NCBI RefSeq assembly: GCF_001667505.1
Contig: NZ_LZHZ01000045.1
Span: 26,210 to 90,209 of the forward strand
Length of the DNA stretch: 64,000 nt
Direction: 5' to 3'
DNA from: Mycobacterium sp. ACS1612
Lineage (GTDB): Bacteria > Actinomycetota > Actinomycetes > Mycobacteriales > Mycobacteriaceae
Translations under genes and position numbers: made by a program
In this document: in pieces, positions 42,638 through 51,104 of the stretch
Numbering within the stretch: the stretch's first letter is position 1
Layout of the letters: the number at the start of each line of letters is the position of its first letter
The notes under the pieces: model-generated
Seen by the model: only the letters and a program-made list of their open reading frames with translations
What the model was told of the DNA's origin: nothing
The model's database searches: none

Positions 42638-42769
42638 TGGCTCAAGTCACATTCACGGTGTGCAGGGCCGACGCGCCACATTGTAAAACCGGGGCTGTTC
42701 AATATGCGATACCTGCGGTACCGTCGTTGGACATTAGGGCTCAAATGTAAACCTCATAGGAGGTCTCGA

Positions 42770-43786
42770 ATGGCTCGCACGAAGCTCGTCCGACGGTGGC
42801 GCCGCAACATGGAGGTAAGCGACGACACCGAGTACGTCGAGATGCTCACCACACTGTCCGAGGGGTCGGTGCGGCGGAATTTCAACCCGTACACCGACAT
42901 CGACTGGGACGCCCCCGAGTTCGAGGTGTTCGACAACGACGAGCGCTGGATCCTTCCTGCGACCGATCCGTTCGGCCGTCACCCCTGGTATCAGGCGCAA
43001 CCGATCCAACGTCAGATCGAGATCGGCATGTGGCGCCAGGCCAACGTCGCCAAGGTCGGCCTGCACTTCGAGTCGATCCTGATCCGCGGGTTGATGGAGT
43101 ACGCGTTCTGGACGCCCAACGGCTCACCGGAGTACCGGTACTGCCTGCACGAGGCGGTCGAAGAGTGCAACCACACCATGATGTTCCAGGAGATGGTCAA
43201 CCGCATCGGCGCCGACGTGCCCGGCATGCCGCGACTGCTGAAGTGGGTCCAACCGCTGATCCCGTTGGTGGCCGGGCCGCTGCCCATCCCGTTCTGGTTC
43301 GGCATCCTCGCCGGCGAGGAACCCATCGACCACACGCAGAAAAACGTTCTGCGCGAAGGCAAGTCACTGCATCCGATCATGGAGCGGGTGATGGCGATCC
43401 ACGTCGCCGAGGAGGCTCGGCACATCTCGTTCGCGCACGAGTATCTGCGCAAGCGAATCCCGAGGCTGCCGCGGCGTAAGCGGTTCTGGCTGTCGATCTA
43501 CGTGCCGATCGTGATGCGCGTGCTGTGCTCGGCGATCATCGTGCCGCCTCGAGCGTTCTGGAAGGAGTTCGACATTCCACGCTCGGTGCGCAAAGAAGTG
43601 TTCTTTTCCTCGCCCGAGTCCCGTCAGATGCTGCGCGACATGTTCGGCGACGTGCGGATGCTGTGCAAGGACACCGGACTGATCAACCCGGTCGCCAAGT
43701 TGGTGTGGCGGATCTGCAGGATCGACGGCCGACCCAGCCGCTACCGCAGCGAACCGCAGCGGCAGCACGTGGTGGCCGCCGCATAG
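42770..43786 (+). CDS. AurF-like diiron oxygenase
   Basis: 338 residues from an ATG with AGGAGGTCTCGA just upstream, a very strong Shine-Dalgarno. The helical ferritin-like core contains the metal motifs LHEAVEECNHTMMFQEMV and HVAEEARHISFAHEYLRKR. AurF relatives oxygenate arylamines; the substrate here is unknown. It matches M. tuberculosis Rv0885. Seven bp downstream begins fprB, a ferredoxin-plus-reductase protein that could supply electrons, so the two form a plausible two-component oxygenase. The pairing is inference from position. Confidence 0.87.
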   Translation: MARTKLVRRWRRNMEVSDDTEYVEMLTTLSEGSVRRNFNPYTDIDWDAPEFEVFDNDERWILPATDPFGRHPWYQAQPIQRQIEIGMWRQANVAKVGLHFESILIRGLMEYAFWTPNGSPEYRYCLHEAVEECNHTMMFQEMVNRIGADVPGMPRLLKWVQPLIPLVAGPLPIPFWFGILAGEEPIDHTQKNVLREGKSLHPIMERVMAIHVAEEARHISFAHEYLRKRIPRLPRRKRFWLSIYVPIVMRVLCSAIIVPPRAFWKEFDIPRSVRKEVFFSSPESRQMLRDMFGDVRMLCKDTGLINPVAKLVWRICRIDGRPSRYRSEPQRQHVVAAA

Positions 43787-43793
43787 GAGTGCA

Positions 43794-45449
43794 ATGCCGC
43801 ACGTGATCACCCAGTCGTGTTGCAGCGACGGGTGCTGTGTCTACGCGTGCCCGGTGAACTGCATCCATCCGTCACCGGATGAGCCGGGCTTCGCCACTGC
43901 CGAGATGCTCTACATCGACCCGGCGGCCTGCGTCGACTGCGGCGCGTGCGTCAGCGCGTGTCCGGTCGGGGCAATCGCGCCGGACACCAAGCTGAAACCC
44001 GAGCAGTTGCCGTTCGTCGAGTTGAACGCCGCGTTTTATCCGAAGCGGGAAACCAAGCTGCCGCCGACGTCGAAGCTGGCGCCGGTGCTCGAGGCGCCCT
44101 ACGTCGAGGCCCGCGCGGGTGGGCCCCTGACGGTGGCGATCGTCGGCTCCGGGCCGGCGGCCATGTACGCCGCCGACGAACTGCTCACCCAGCAGGGCGT
44201 GCGGGTCAACGTCTTCGAACGGCTGCCGACGCCATACGGATTGGTGCGGGCCGGGGTCGCCCCCGACCACCAGAGCACCAAGCGGGTGACGAAGCTGTTC
44301 GACACGATCGCCGGGCGGCGCGGGTTTCGGTTCTACCTCAACGTCGAGGTGGGATCGGACCTGACGCACGACGAACTGCTCGCCCATCACCACGCCGTGC
44401 TCTATGCCGTCGGTGCGCCGAGTGATCGTCGCCTCGCCATCGACGGGATGGGCCTGCCCGGCACCGCCACCGCCACCGAGGTGGTGGCGTGGTTCAACGG
44501 CCATCCCGAATACGCCGACTTGCCGATCGATTTGAGTCATGAGCGAGTGGTCGTCATCGGCAACGGCAACGTCGCCCTCGACGTAGCGCGCATCCTGACG
44601 ACGGACCCGGACGTGCTGGCGCGCACCGATATCGCCGACCATGCATTGGCCGCGCTGCGCGAGTCTCGGGTCGCGGAGGTGGTCATCGCGGCCCGCCGCG
44701 GCCCCGCCGATTCGGCGTTCACACTGCCGGAATTGATCGGGCTGGCGTCGACGTGCGACGTGGTGCTCGACGCCGCCGACCACGATCTGGTGCTGCGTGA
44801 CCTCGCAGAGGCCTCAGATCCGTTGACCCGCAACAAACTCGAGGTCCTGTCCAAGCTCGGCGATGCGTCCACGCCTGCCACCCGTCCCCGTATCCGGTTC
44901 GCTTACCACCTGACACCGCACCGCATCGTCGGGGACACGCGCGTCGACGTGGCGGAGTTCGCCGTGACCGGCACCGACGACGTGCGAACCCTGCCAGCCG
45001 GGTTGGTGCTGACCTCAATCGGCTACCGCGGCAAGCCCATTCGGGGTCTGCCGTTCGACGAGTCGGCGGCGGTGGTACCCAACGACGGCGGCCGGGTCAT
45101 CGGGGCGCCAGGCAGTTACGTCGCAGGGTGGATCAAGCGTGGCCCGACCGGATTCATCGGCACCAACAAGTCGTGTGCGGCGGAGACGGTGCACAATGTG
45201 GTGGCCGACTACAACCGCGGTCAGCTCACCGACCCGACCGGCAAGGCGCTGGACAAGCTGGTCCGCGGTCGCAGGCCCGACGTCGTCGACGGTGCGGGAT
45301 GGAAGGCCATCGACGCCGCGGAGATCGCGCGCGGCGGCGGAGTGCGGCCACGCGCCAAGTTCACCGCGGTCAGCGACATGCTCGCCGCCGCGGCTGCCGC
45401 GCCGACACCGCCGGTGCACGAGCGCCTGTTGGCGGCCCTGCTTCGGTAA
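43794..45449 (+). CDS. fprB: Ferredoxin-NADP reductase FprB with an N-terminal ferredoxin domain
   Basis: 551 residues. The N-terminal 90 residues are a seven-iron or eight-iron ferredoxin with CCSDGCCVYACPVNC and CVDCGACVSACPVG. From about residue 105 the adrenodoxin-reductase-like part begins with the FAD loop IVGSGPAAMYAADELL, and the NADP part includes VVIGNGNVALDVARIL. It shuttles electrons between NADPH and iron-sulfur acceptors. Matches M. tuberculosis FprB (Rv0886). A long imperfect hairpin lies 13 bp downstream of its stop. Confidence 0.95.
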   Translation: MPHVITQSCCSDGCCVYACPVNCIHPSPDEPGFATAEMLYIDPAACVDCGACVSACPVGAIAPDTKLKPEQLPFVELNAAFYPKRETKLPPTSKLAPVLEAPYVEARAGGPLTVAIVGSGPAAMYAADELLTQQGVRVNVFERLPTPYGLVRAGVAPDHQSTKRVTKLFDTIAGRRGFRFYLNVEVGSDLTHDELLAHHHAVLYAVGAPSDRRLAIDGMGLPGTATATEVVAWFNGHPEYADLPIDLSHERVVVIGNGNVALDVARILTTDPDVLARTDIADHALAALRESRVAEVVIAARRGPADSAFTLPELIGLASTCDVVLDAADHDLVLRDLAEASDPLTRNKLEVLSKLGDASTPATRPRIRFAYHLTPHRIVGDTRVDVAEFAVTGTDDVRTLPAGLVLTSIGYRGKPIRGLPFDESAAVVPNDGGRVIGAPGSYVAGWIKRGPTGFIGTNKSCAAETVHNVVADYNRGQLTDPTGKALDKLVRGRRPDVVDGAGWKAIDAAEIARGGGVRPRAKFTAVSDMLAAAAAAPTPPVHERLLAALLR

Positions 45450-45461
45450 CTGTCGTGCGAG

Positions 45462-45523
45462 CGCCGAGAGTGCGGAATATGACGAGAAATGGTTGAAAAC
45501 CGTCATAAATCGCAGTCTCGGCG
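45462..45523 (+). repeat. Long intergenic hairpin after fprB
   Basis: Outer arms CGCCGAGAGTGCG (45462-45474) and CGCAGTCTCGGCG (45511-45523) pair at 12 of 13 positions. Inner arms TATGACG (45478-45484) and CGTCATA (45501-45507) pair perfectly. The whole folds into one 62-nt stem-loop. There is no T run, but mycobacterial terminators often lack one. It could be a terminator or a dispersed palindromic element. Confidence 0.6.
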
Positions 45524-45580
45524 GTCCAAGTTTCCCGAAATCCACCCGGCTGATGGGCGGCTTCGCGTATAGCAAATGCC

Positions 45581-48133
45581 ATGCGTCCTGCTGCCTTTGT
45601 CGGTCGGGTCGGGGGATTGGCCGTCGCCCTGGGCGTCGGCGTCGCGGTGGCGACCGGATACGGGTGCGCGCCCGCGTGGGCGGACACGCCGGATTCCACC
45701 GCCACCGATTCGGCGTCGACCACCTCCGAGGCAGCCGAGCAACCGAAGGATTCGGCCACCCCGACCAAACCGGAGACCACGACCAGTCCGGAGTCGAAGG
45801 ACGACGAAGAGGTAACCAAGCCGACGAAAAAGCCCAAACCCAAGAAGACGGTCAAGTCCGCGGCTACCGCCAAGGCCTCGAAAGCACCCGCGAGCAAGGT
45901 CGTTGCCGCGGAGGTGAAGACCGACACCGACACCGACCCGCAACCGTCGGCCAACGCGGCGGTCGCCGACAAGCCGGTGACGTCGGTTGCAGCGCAGACC
46001 TTCTCGGCGACACCGCAGACTACGTCGGCTGCGGTGACCACCGCACTCACCACACCGCGCGTCCCGTCGTTGCGGCCGTGGCCGACGGCGTACGACCCGA
46101 CCACCGTCGTCACCTACGTCGGCGGTCTGGTGTCCAGCGTGGTCAAGGCGGTGCTCGACCCGTTTGCGGCCGGTTTGCCATCGGCACCGGCGCAGCCGCC
46201 GACCGCGTGGACCCTGCTGGCGTGGGTGCGTCGCGAATTGTTCAACGGCACACCGCGCGTCAACCCGGTGGTCAACCCGCAGCAGAACGGGCTCGTCACC
46301 GGGAACATCGGTGCCGTCGACCCCGACGGTGATCCGCTGACGTACACCGTGGTCGGCAGGCCGCTCAACGGCGGAACGCTCGAGGTGGATGAGGATGGCA
46401 ACTTCACCTATCGGCCGATGAACGCGATGGCCGCGGTCGGCGGCACCGACGAGTTCACGGTGGTGGTCAGCGACAAGGCGGCAGGCCTGCATGTCCACGG
46501 CCCGATGGGGTTGCTGAAGTTCGTGCCGATCCTCGGCAACTTCATCAACCCCGGCGGCGGTGACGCGGTGACCCAGAAGATCACCGTCAACGTCGACCCC
46601 GTGGCGGGCGTCGACCTGTCGTTCCCTGCGAGCTTCCACTGGGGCGTGGCGCACGCCGGCTTCCAGGCCGAGGGCGGCCCCAACTCACCCGTCGACCCGA
46701 ATTCGGATTGGTACAAGTGGGTGCACGACTCGATCAATCAGTTGTTGGGCATCGCCAACGGGGTGCCGGAGAACGGGCCGGGCACGTACGTCTCCTACGA
46801 CAGCGACGCAGCACTGGCCCGTGACCAACTCGGCATGGACACCTTCCGGATGAGTATCGAGTGGAGCCGCATCTTCCCGAACTCGACTGCCTCCGTTGAC
46901 ATTTCCGACGAGGGCGGCACCGTCAGCCTGGCCGACCTGCAGGCCCTCGACGCGCTGGCCAACCAGGCCGAGGTGCAGCACTACCGCGATGCGTTCGACT
47001 CGCTGCGCGCACACAACCTGGAACCGCTGGTGTCGGTCAACCACTTCACGTTGCCGACGTGGGTGCACGACCCGATCACGGCGCGGCCGCTGATCCAACT
47101 GGGGCTGCCCGCGCCCGCCGCCGGCTGGCTGTCGCCGACGACGCCTGACGAGTTCGAGAAGTACGCCGCCTACGTCGCGTGGAAATACGGCGACCAGGTC
47201 GACAACTGGACCACGCTCAACGAACCGTTCCCGCCCGTGCTGACCGGGTTCCTCGCCATCCCCGGCGTGGTGCCGAACTGGCCGCCGGGGGTGATTAGGC
47301 CCGACCTTGCGTCGACGTTCCTGGTCAACGAGGCCAAGGGCCACGTCGCGGCATACGACGCGATCCACCAGTGGGACACCAAGATCGCCAAGGACGGCCA
47401 GCCCGCCGCGTTCGTCGGATTCACCAACAACATGATCCCGGCGCGGCCGGCCAACCCGGTCAATCCGCTGGACGTGCAGGCCGCAAATGCGTGGAACCAG
47501 TTCTACAACAAGTGGTTCCCGAACGCGGTGATCGACGGCTGGGTCGACGCGAATTTCGACGGCATCAAACAGGCAGGAGAAATTCACGAGGACTTCAAGA
47601 ACAAGGTCGACTTCATGGGCGTGCAGTACTACGGGTCGCAGCCGATGCAGGGCTTGGGCCTGGCACCGATCCCGGGCTTCCCCTTCCTGCAGGGTCTGCC
47701 GGTGCGGTGCTCGCCGTCGCAGCCGACGTGCAGCGACTTCAACCAGCCCACCGATCCGGGCGGCTTCCGTGAAGTGCTCGAGCTCGCGGCGTCATACGGA
47801 AAACCGTTGTGGGTCACCGAGAACGGCATCGCGGACGACGAGGACACCAAACGGCCGTCGTACCTCGTCAGCCATATCGCGGTAGTGCAGGACCTGCTCG
47901 CCCACGGGATGGACATCCGCGGCTACACCTATTGGTCGTTCGTGGACAACCTCGAATGGGTCGAAGGCTACGACCTGCAGTTCGGCCTCTACGGGTCCGA
48001 TCCGACGACGCCGGAGCTGGAGCGCACACCGAAGCCGGCGAGCATCGCCGCGATCAGCGCGATCACCAAGGACGTCAACCACTCACTGCCGCTCAGTGTG
48101 CTGGCGATGTACATCCCGGGCCTTGCCGTCTAG
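45581..48133 (+). CDS. Secreted GH1 glycosidase with Ser/Thr/Lys-rich and cadherin-like N-terminal modules
   Basis: 850 residues. Signal peptide of about 34 residues (ends AWA-DTPDS). A low-complexity region with KPTKKPKPKKTVK runs to about 160. A helical stretch and a VCBS/cadherin-like module (VDPDGDPLTYTVVGRPLNGG, NFTYRPMNAMAAVGGTDEFT) reach about 340. The GH1 domain fills the rest: acid/base in TLNEPFPP, nucleophile in WVTENGIAD, plus FHWGVAHAGFQAEG. It is expected to hydrolyse beta-glycosides outside the cell. The N-terminal layout recalls the lipase at 9107. The substrate is unknown. Confidence 0.9.
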   Translation: MRPAAFVGRVGGLAVALGVGVAVATGYGCAPAWADTPDSTATDSASTTSEAAEQPKDSATPTKPETTTSPESKDDEEVTKPTKKPKPKKTVKSAATAKASKAPASKVVAAEVKTDTDTDPQPSANAAVADKPVTSVAAQTFSATPQTTSAAVTTALTTPRVPSLRPWPTAYDPTTVVTYVGGLVSSVVKAVLDPFAAGLPSAPAQPPTAWTLLAWVRRELFNGTPRVNPVVNPQQNGLVTGNIGAVDPDGDPLTYTVVGRPLNGGTLEVDEDGNFTYRPMNAMAAVGGTDEFTVVVSDKAAGLHVHGPMGLLKFVPILGNFINPGGGDAVTQKITVNVDPVAGVDLSFPASFHWGVAHAGFQAEGGPNSPVDPNSDWYKWVHDSINQLLGIANGVPENGPGTYVSYDSDAALARDQLGMDTFRMSIEWSRIFPNSTASVDISDEGGTVSLADLQALDALANQAEVQHYRDAFDSLRAHNLEPLVSVNHFTLPTWVHDPITARPLIQLGLPAPAAGWLSPTTPDEFEKYAAYVAWKYGDQVDNWTTLNEPFPPVLTGFLAIPGVVPNWPPGVIRPDLASTFLVNEAKGHVAAYDAIHQWDTKIAKDGQPAAFVGFTNNMIPARPANPVNPLDVQAANAWNQFYNKWFPNAVIDGWVDANFDGIKQAGEIHEDFKNKVDFMGVQYYGSQPMQGLGLAPIPGFPFLQGLPVRCSPSQPTCSDFNQPTDPGGFREVLELAASYGKPLWVTENGIADDEDTKRPSYLVSHIAVVQDLLAHGMDIRGYTYWSFVDNLEWVEGYDLQFGLYGSDPTTPELERTPKPASIAAISAITKDVNHSLPLSVLAMYIPGLAV

Positions 48134-48588
48134 CCCTGGTTCATCGCCTCCGCGATTTCCTCCATCGACACCTCCCGCACCGGCTGGCCCAGTGACCACT
48201 GATGTCCGAACGGATCACGGAGCACGCCGTAGCGGTCACCCCAGAACTGGTCGTCCAGAGGCGCAACCACGGTCGCCCCGGCGTCGAGCGCCTGCTGGAA
48301 CTTCGAATCGACATCCGTGACAGTCAGGTGGATGGTCACCGGAGTGCCGCCGAGCGCCGTCGGGGTCGACGGCTTTCCGTCGTTGTACTCCGGGAAGTCG
48401 TCGTTGAGCAACACCATCGAGCCGTTGATCTGCAGCGCGGCGTGCACCAGTTTGCCGTCCGGTCCTGGCACCCGGCCCAGCTCGACAGCGTCAAAGGCCT
48501 TGACATAGAAGTCGATTGCGGCGGCAGCACCGTCGACACACAAATGCGGGGATACGGATGGTTGTACTTCGATTGCCATGTCGGCCAT
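48130..48588 (-). CDS. PhnB-like VOC/glyoxalase-family protein (Rv0887c-like)
   Basis: 152 residues from the ATG at 48588. The VOC domain shows SPHLCVDGAAAAIDFYVKAF, VHAALQINGSMVLLNDDFPE, TIHLTVTDVDSKFQQALDAG and DRYGVLRDPFGHQWSLGQP. The metal ligands of true glyoxalases are not all evident. Matches M. tuberculosis Rv0887c by position and length. Function unknown. It overlaps the GH1 stop by 4 bp (convergent). Confidence 0.83.
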   Translation of the reverse strand: MADMAIEVQPSVSPHLCVDGAAAAIDFYVKAFDAVELGRVPGPDGKLVHAALQINGSMVLLNDDFPEYNDGKPSTPTALGGTPVTIHLTVTDVDSKFQQALDAGATVVAPLDDQFWGDRYGVLRDPFGHQWSLGQPVREVSMEEIAEAMNQG

Positions 48589-48619
48589 ACAACCACCCGC
48601 CACCGACACGTGGGTGTGT

Positions 48620-49234
48620 TCAGACGACAGAGAACGGCGACGGCAACTCGGCGCGTCCGGTCAACGCCAGCAGCACCGGTTCGCCGTGCCCTGCGGCGGC
48701 CGCGATACGCGCCGCCAACACCGTCGCCTCCTCAACCACGTCGGACGGCGGAGTGAACGAAATGCCAACGGCGCGAGCAATATCCAGGCCATGCACTGCC
48801 AGCTCGAACGTCCGCGTCGGCAAATATGCGTGCAGCCGGATTCCCGCGCCACCGATCACAGTGATCAACGGATCGTCGACCCCGGCCAACTCGCTGAGCA
48901 CGCGCGACACCAGGCCGTCGACCGTCGCGGCCGGATCATCTCCGAGGTCGCGGCCCGCCTGCCTACCGCGCTCGAGGACGCCCTCCGGCGCCAGCCCGAG
49001 CACCGCCGGATTCACCATGGCGTAGTACTCGTGCGGTGTCTTGATGTCCTCGCGCTCGGCCGGCTGCTGCAGGTAGGTGCTGACCGTGATCAGCGAGCGC
49101 GACGCGTGACCGACCAGCGAGCGCAAATCCCACTCGCCGAGACCGGGCCCCTCCCAGCTGTCGGCGGGAAGCTCGTGCACCAACGCGGCGAAACTGTGCG
49201 TCGCCGAGGCGAAGGTGGCAACCGGATCTGTCAC
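48620..49234 (-). CDS. Mycothiol-dependent maleylpyruvate-isomerase-family protein (DinB-like)
   Basis: 204 residues from a GTG. The N-terminal helical-bundle domain has TFASATHSFAALVHELPADSW, then GEWDLRSLVGHASRSL with the conserved His, and later HAYLPTRTFELAVHGLDIARA. Relatives are mycothiol-dependent isomerases or transferases. Its own substrate is unknown. GTGA overlap with citA suggests coupled translation with the citrate synthase. Confidence 0.78.
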   Translation of the reverse strand: MTDPVATFASATHSFAALVHELPADSWEGPGLGEWDLRSLVGHASRSLITVSTYLQQPAEREDIKTPHEYYAMVNPAVLGLAPEGVLERGRQAGRDLGDDPAATVDGLVSRVLSELAGVDDPLITVIGGAGIRLHAYLPTRTFELAVHGLDIARAVGISFTPPSDVVEEATVLAARIAAAAGHGEPVLLALTGRAELPSPFSVV

Positions 49235-50358
49235 GCGTTGGCGACTCGGTCCCATCCTTCGACGGACTCGGGGCTGCGCGGTCCGGGGCCGACGTAGATG
49301 GCCGCCGGGCGGACCAGCTTGCCAAGCCGCTTCTGCTCCAGGATGTGCGCACACCAGCCCGCGGTCCGGCCGCAGGTGAACATTGCGGGCATCATCTTCG
49401 TCGGCACCTGTGCGAAGTCGAGGATGACTGCGGCCCAGAACTCCACGTTGGTCTCGATGGCGCGATCCGGGCGGCGTTCGCGGAGTTCGGCGAGCGCGGC
49501 CTGCTCCAAAGCGGCGGCCACCTCGTACCGCGGCGCGTCCAGTCGCTTGGCCGTCCCGCGCAGCACCCGGGCCCGCGGATCCTCCGCGCGGTAGACGCGG
49601 TGACCGAAGCCCATCAGCTTCTCTTTGCGGTCGAGGATGCCCTTGACGACCGCGCGGGCGTCGCCGGTCTTCTCGGCTTCCTCGATCATCGGGATCACCC
49701 GGGCCGGGGCGCCGCCGTGCAGTGGACCGCTCATCGCGCCGATCGCCCCCGACAGCGACGCCGCGACATCGGCACCCGTCGACGCGATCACCCGTGCGGT
49801 GAACGTCGACGCGTTCATGCCGTGTTCGGCCGCCGTCACCCAGTACGCGTCGATGGCCTCGACGTGGCGCGGGTCCGGCTCACCCTGCCAGCGCGTCATG
49901 AATCGTTCTGTCACGGTGGAGCATTGGTCGATGGTCCGCTGCGGAACCGCGGGCTGGTAGATGCCGCGGGCGGACTGCGCGACGTACGACAGGGCCATCA
50001 CCGATGCGCGGGCCAACTGATCGCGGGCGGTCGCGTCGTCGATGTCGAGCAGCGGCGGGTAGCCCCAGATGGGTGCCAGCATCGCCAACCCGGCCTGCAC
50101 GTCGACGCGGACATCACCGCTGTGGATGGGCAGCGGGAACGGTTCGGCAGGCGGCAGGCTGTGCCCGAACTTGCCGTCGACCAGCAGAGCCCACACGTCG
50201 CCGAAGGTGACCCGCCGGTTGACCAGATCTTCGATGTCGACGCCCCGGTATCGAAGCGCCCCGCCGTCCTTGTCCGGTTCTGCGATCTCGGTGGTGAAGG
50301 CGACCACGCCCTCGAGCCCCTCGACGAAGTCCTCCGGTACCGCTGACGTCGTAGTCAT
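49231..50358 (-). CDS. citA: Citrate synthase CitA (second isozyme)
   Basis: 375 residues. Catalytic motifs: ALRYRGVDIEDLVNR, GPLHGGAPARVIPM (the substrate His) and MGFGHRVYRAEDPRARVL. Matches M. tuberculosis CitA (Rv0889c), shorter than GltA2. It condenses oxaloacetate with acetyl-CoA; members can be methylcitrate synthases. The window carries a second copy, gltA2, 2.8 kb downstream. The start at 50358 is followed by MTTTSAVPEDFVEGLEGVV. The pdxH interval holds a palindrome. Confidence 0.92.
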   Translation of the reverse strand: MTTTSAVPEDFVEGLEGVVAFTTEIAEPDKDGGALRYRGVDIEDLVNRRVTFGDVWALLVDGKFGHSLPPAEPFPLPIHSGDVRVDVQAGLAMLAPIWGYPPLLDIDDATARDQLARASVMALSYVAQSARGIYQPAVPQRTIDQCSTVTERFMTRWQGEPDPRHVEAIDAYWVTAAEHGMNASTFTARVIASTGADVAASLSGAIGAMSGPLHGGAPARVIPMIEEAEKTGDARAVVKGILDRKEKLMGFGHRVYRAEDPRARVLRGTAKRLDAPRYEVAAALEQAALAELRERRPDRAIETNVEFWAAVILDFAQVPTKMMPAMFTCGRTAGWCAHILEQKRLGKLVRPAAIYVGPGPRSPESVEGWDRVANA

Positions 50359-50393
50359 GGCCAAATTCTTGCACTCGCGCCGCCCGCGTTGTC

Positions 50394-50405
50394 TACCGGT
50401 CGGTA
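50394..50405. promoter_or_regulatory. Palindrome TACCGGTCGGTA between citA and pdxH
   Basis: Arms TACCG and CGGTA flank GT, at 50394-50405. It lies about 42 bp before the pdxH GTG and 36 bp before the citA ATG, so it could control either. TetR-type operators often have this look; the regulator is not known. Confidence 0.4.
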
Positions 50406-50429
50406 ACCAGGCGGCAGACGGCCCCGGCG

Positions 50430-50435
50430 TATTTT
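50430..50435 (+). promoter_or_regulatory. Candidate -10 (TATTTT) of pdxH
   Basis: TATTTT ends 6 nt before the GTG at 50442, so transcription probably begins at or near that codon. Confidence 0.4.
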
Positions 50436-50441
50436 TGTCGG

Positions 50442-51104
50442 GTGGCAACTTCCGACGACGAACACCTGGCCCGGATGCGGGTCGAGTACGGATCCGCCGA
50501 GAGGGACGGCAGCACTGACCTGGACGTCGACTGGGTTGCCGGCGGCTGGGTGGCGCTGCTGCGTACGTGGTTGGCCGACGCCGAAACCGCAGGGGTCGCC
50601 GAGCCGAATGCGATGGTGATCGGAACCGTCGATGAGCGGGGAAGGCCCGCGACGCGAACCGTGTTGTGCAAGGGCGTGGACGAAACCGGGATCACGTTTT
50701 TCACCAACTACGACTCCGCCAAGGGCGAACAGTTGGCGACGACGCCGTACGCGTCGGCGACCTTTCCGTGGTTCTTGCTCGGACGTCAGGTACACGTACG
50801 CGGACCGGTGACCAGGGTGCCCGCCGAGGCGACCGCCGACTACTGGTTCAGGCGGCCGCGCGGTTCCCAGTTGGGGGCTTGGGCGTCGCAACAGTCGAAG
50901 CCGATCGCGTCGCGCGCGGCGCTGCTGCAACAACTGGTCGAGGTGACTGATCGATTCGCAGACCTCGAAGCGGTGCCCGTGCCGCCGAACTGGGGCGGCT
51001 ATCTGATCGCACCCGAGGTGGTGGAGTTCTGGCAGGGCCGGGAAAACCGGCTGCACAACAGGATTCGCGTCTCTGAGGGCCGCGTCGAGCGGCTCCAGCC
51101 GTAG
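50442..51104 (+). CDS. pdxH: Pyridoxamine 5'-phosphate oxidase PdxH
   Basis: 220 residues from a GTG, the usual length. The FMN split barrel has AMVIGTVDERGRPATRTVLC, TFFTNYDSAKGEQLATTPYA, then ATFPWFLLGRQVHVRGPV, and the PLP end ENRLHNRIRVSEGRVERLQP. It oxidises pyridoxine or pyridoxamine phosphate to PLP. It serves the many PLP enzymes nearby. The last base is shared with the start of the MFS gene. Confidence 0.92.
   Translation: MATSDDEHLARMRVEYGSAERDGSTDLDVDWVAGGWVALLRTWLADAETAGVAEPNAMVIGTVDERGRPATRTVLCKGVDETGITFFTNYDSAKGEQLATTPYASATFPWFLLGRQVHVRGPVTRVPAEATADYWFRRPRGSQLGAWASQQSKPIASRAALLQQLVEVTDRFADLEAVPVPPNWGGYLIAPEVVEFWQGRENRLHNRIRVSEGRVERLQP

Noticed and set aside
42640..42769. CRP-like or other palindrome ahead of the AurF-like gene
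   Set aside because: Only short, poorly symmetric matches (CACAT/GTGTG, TACC/GGTA) were seen; not better than chance in this interval.
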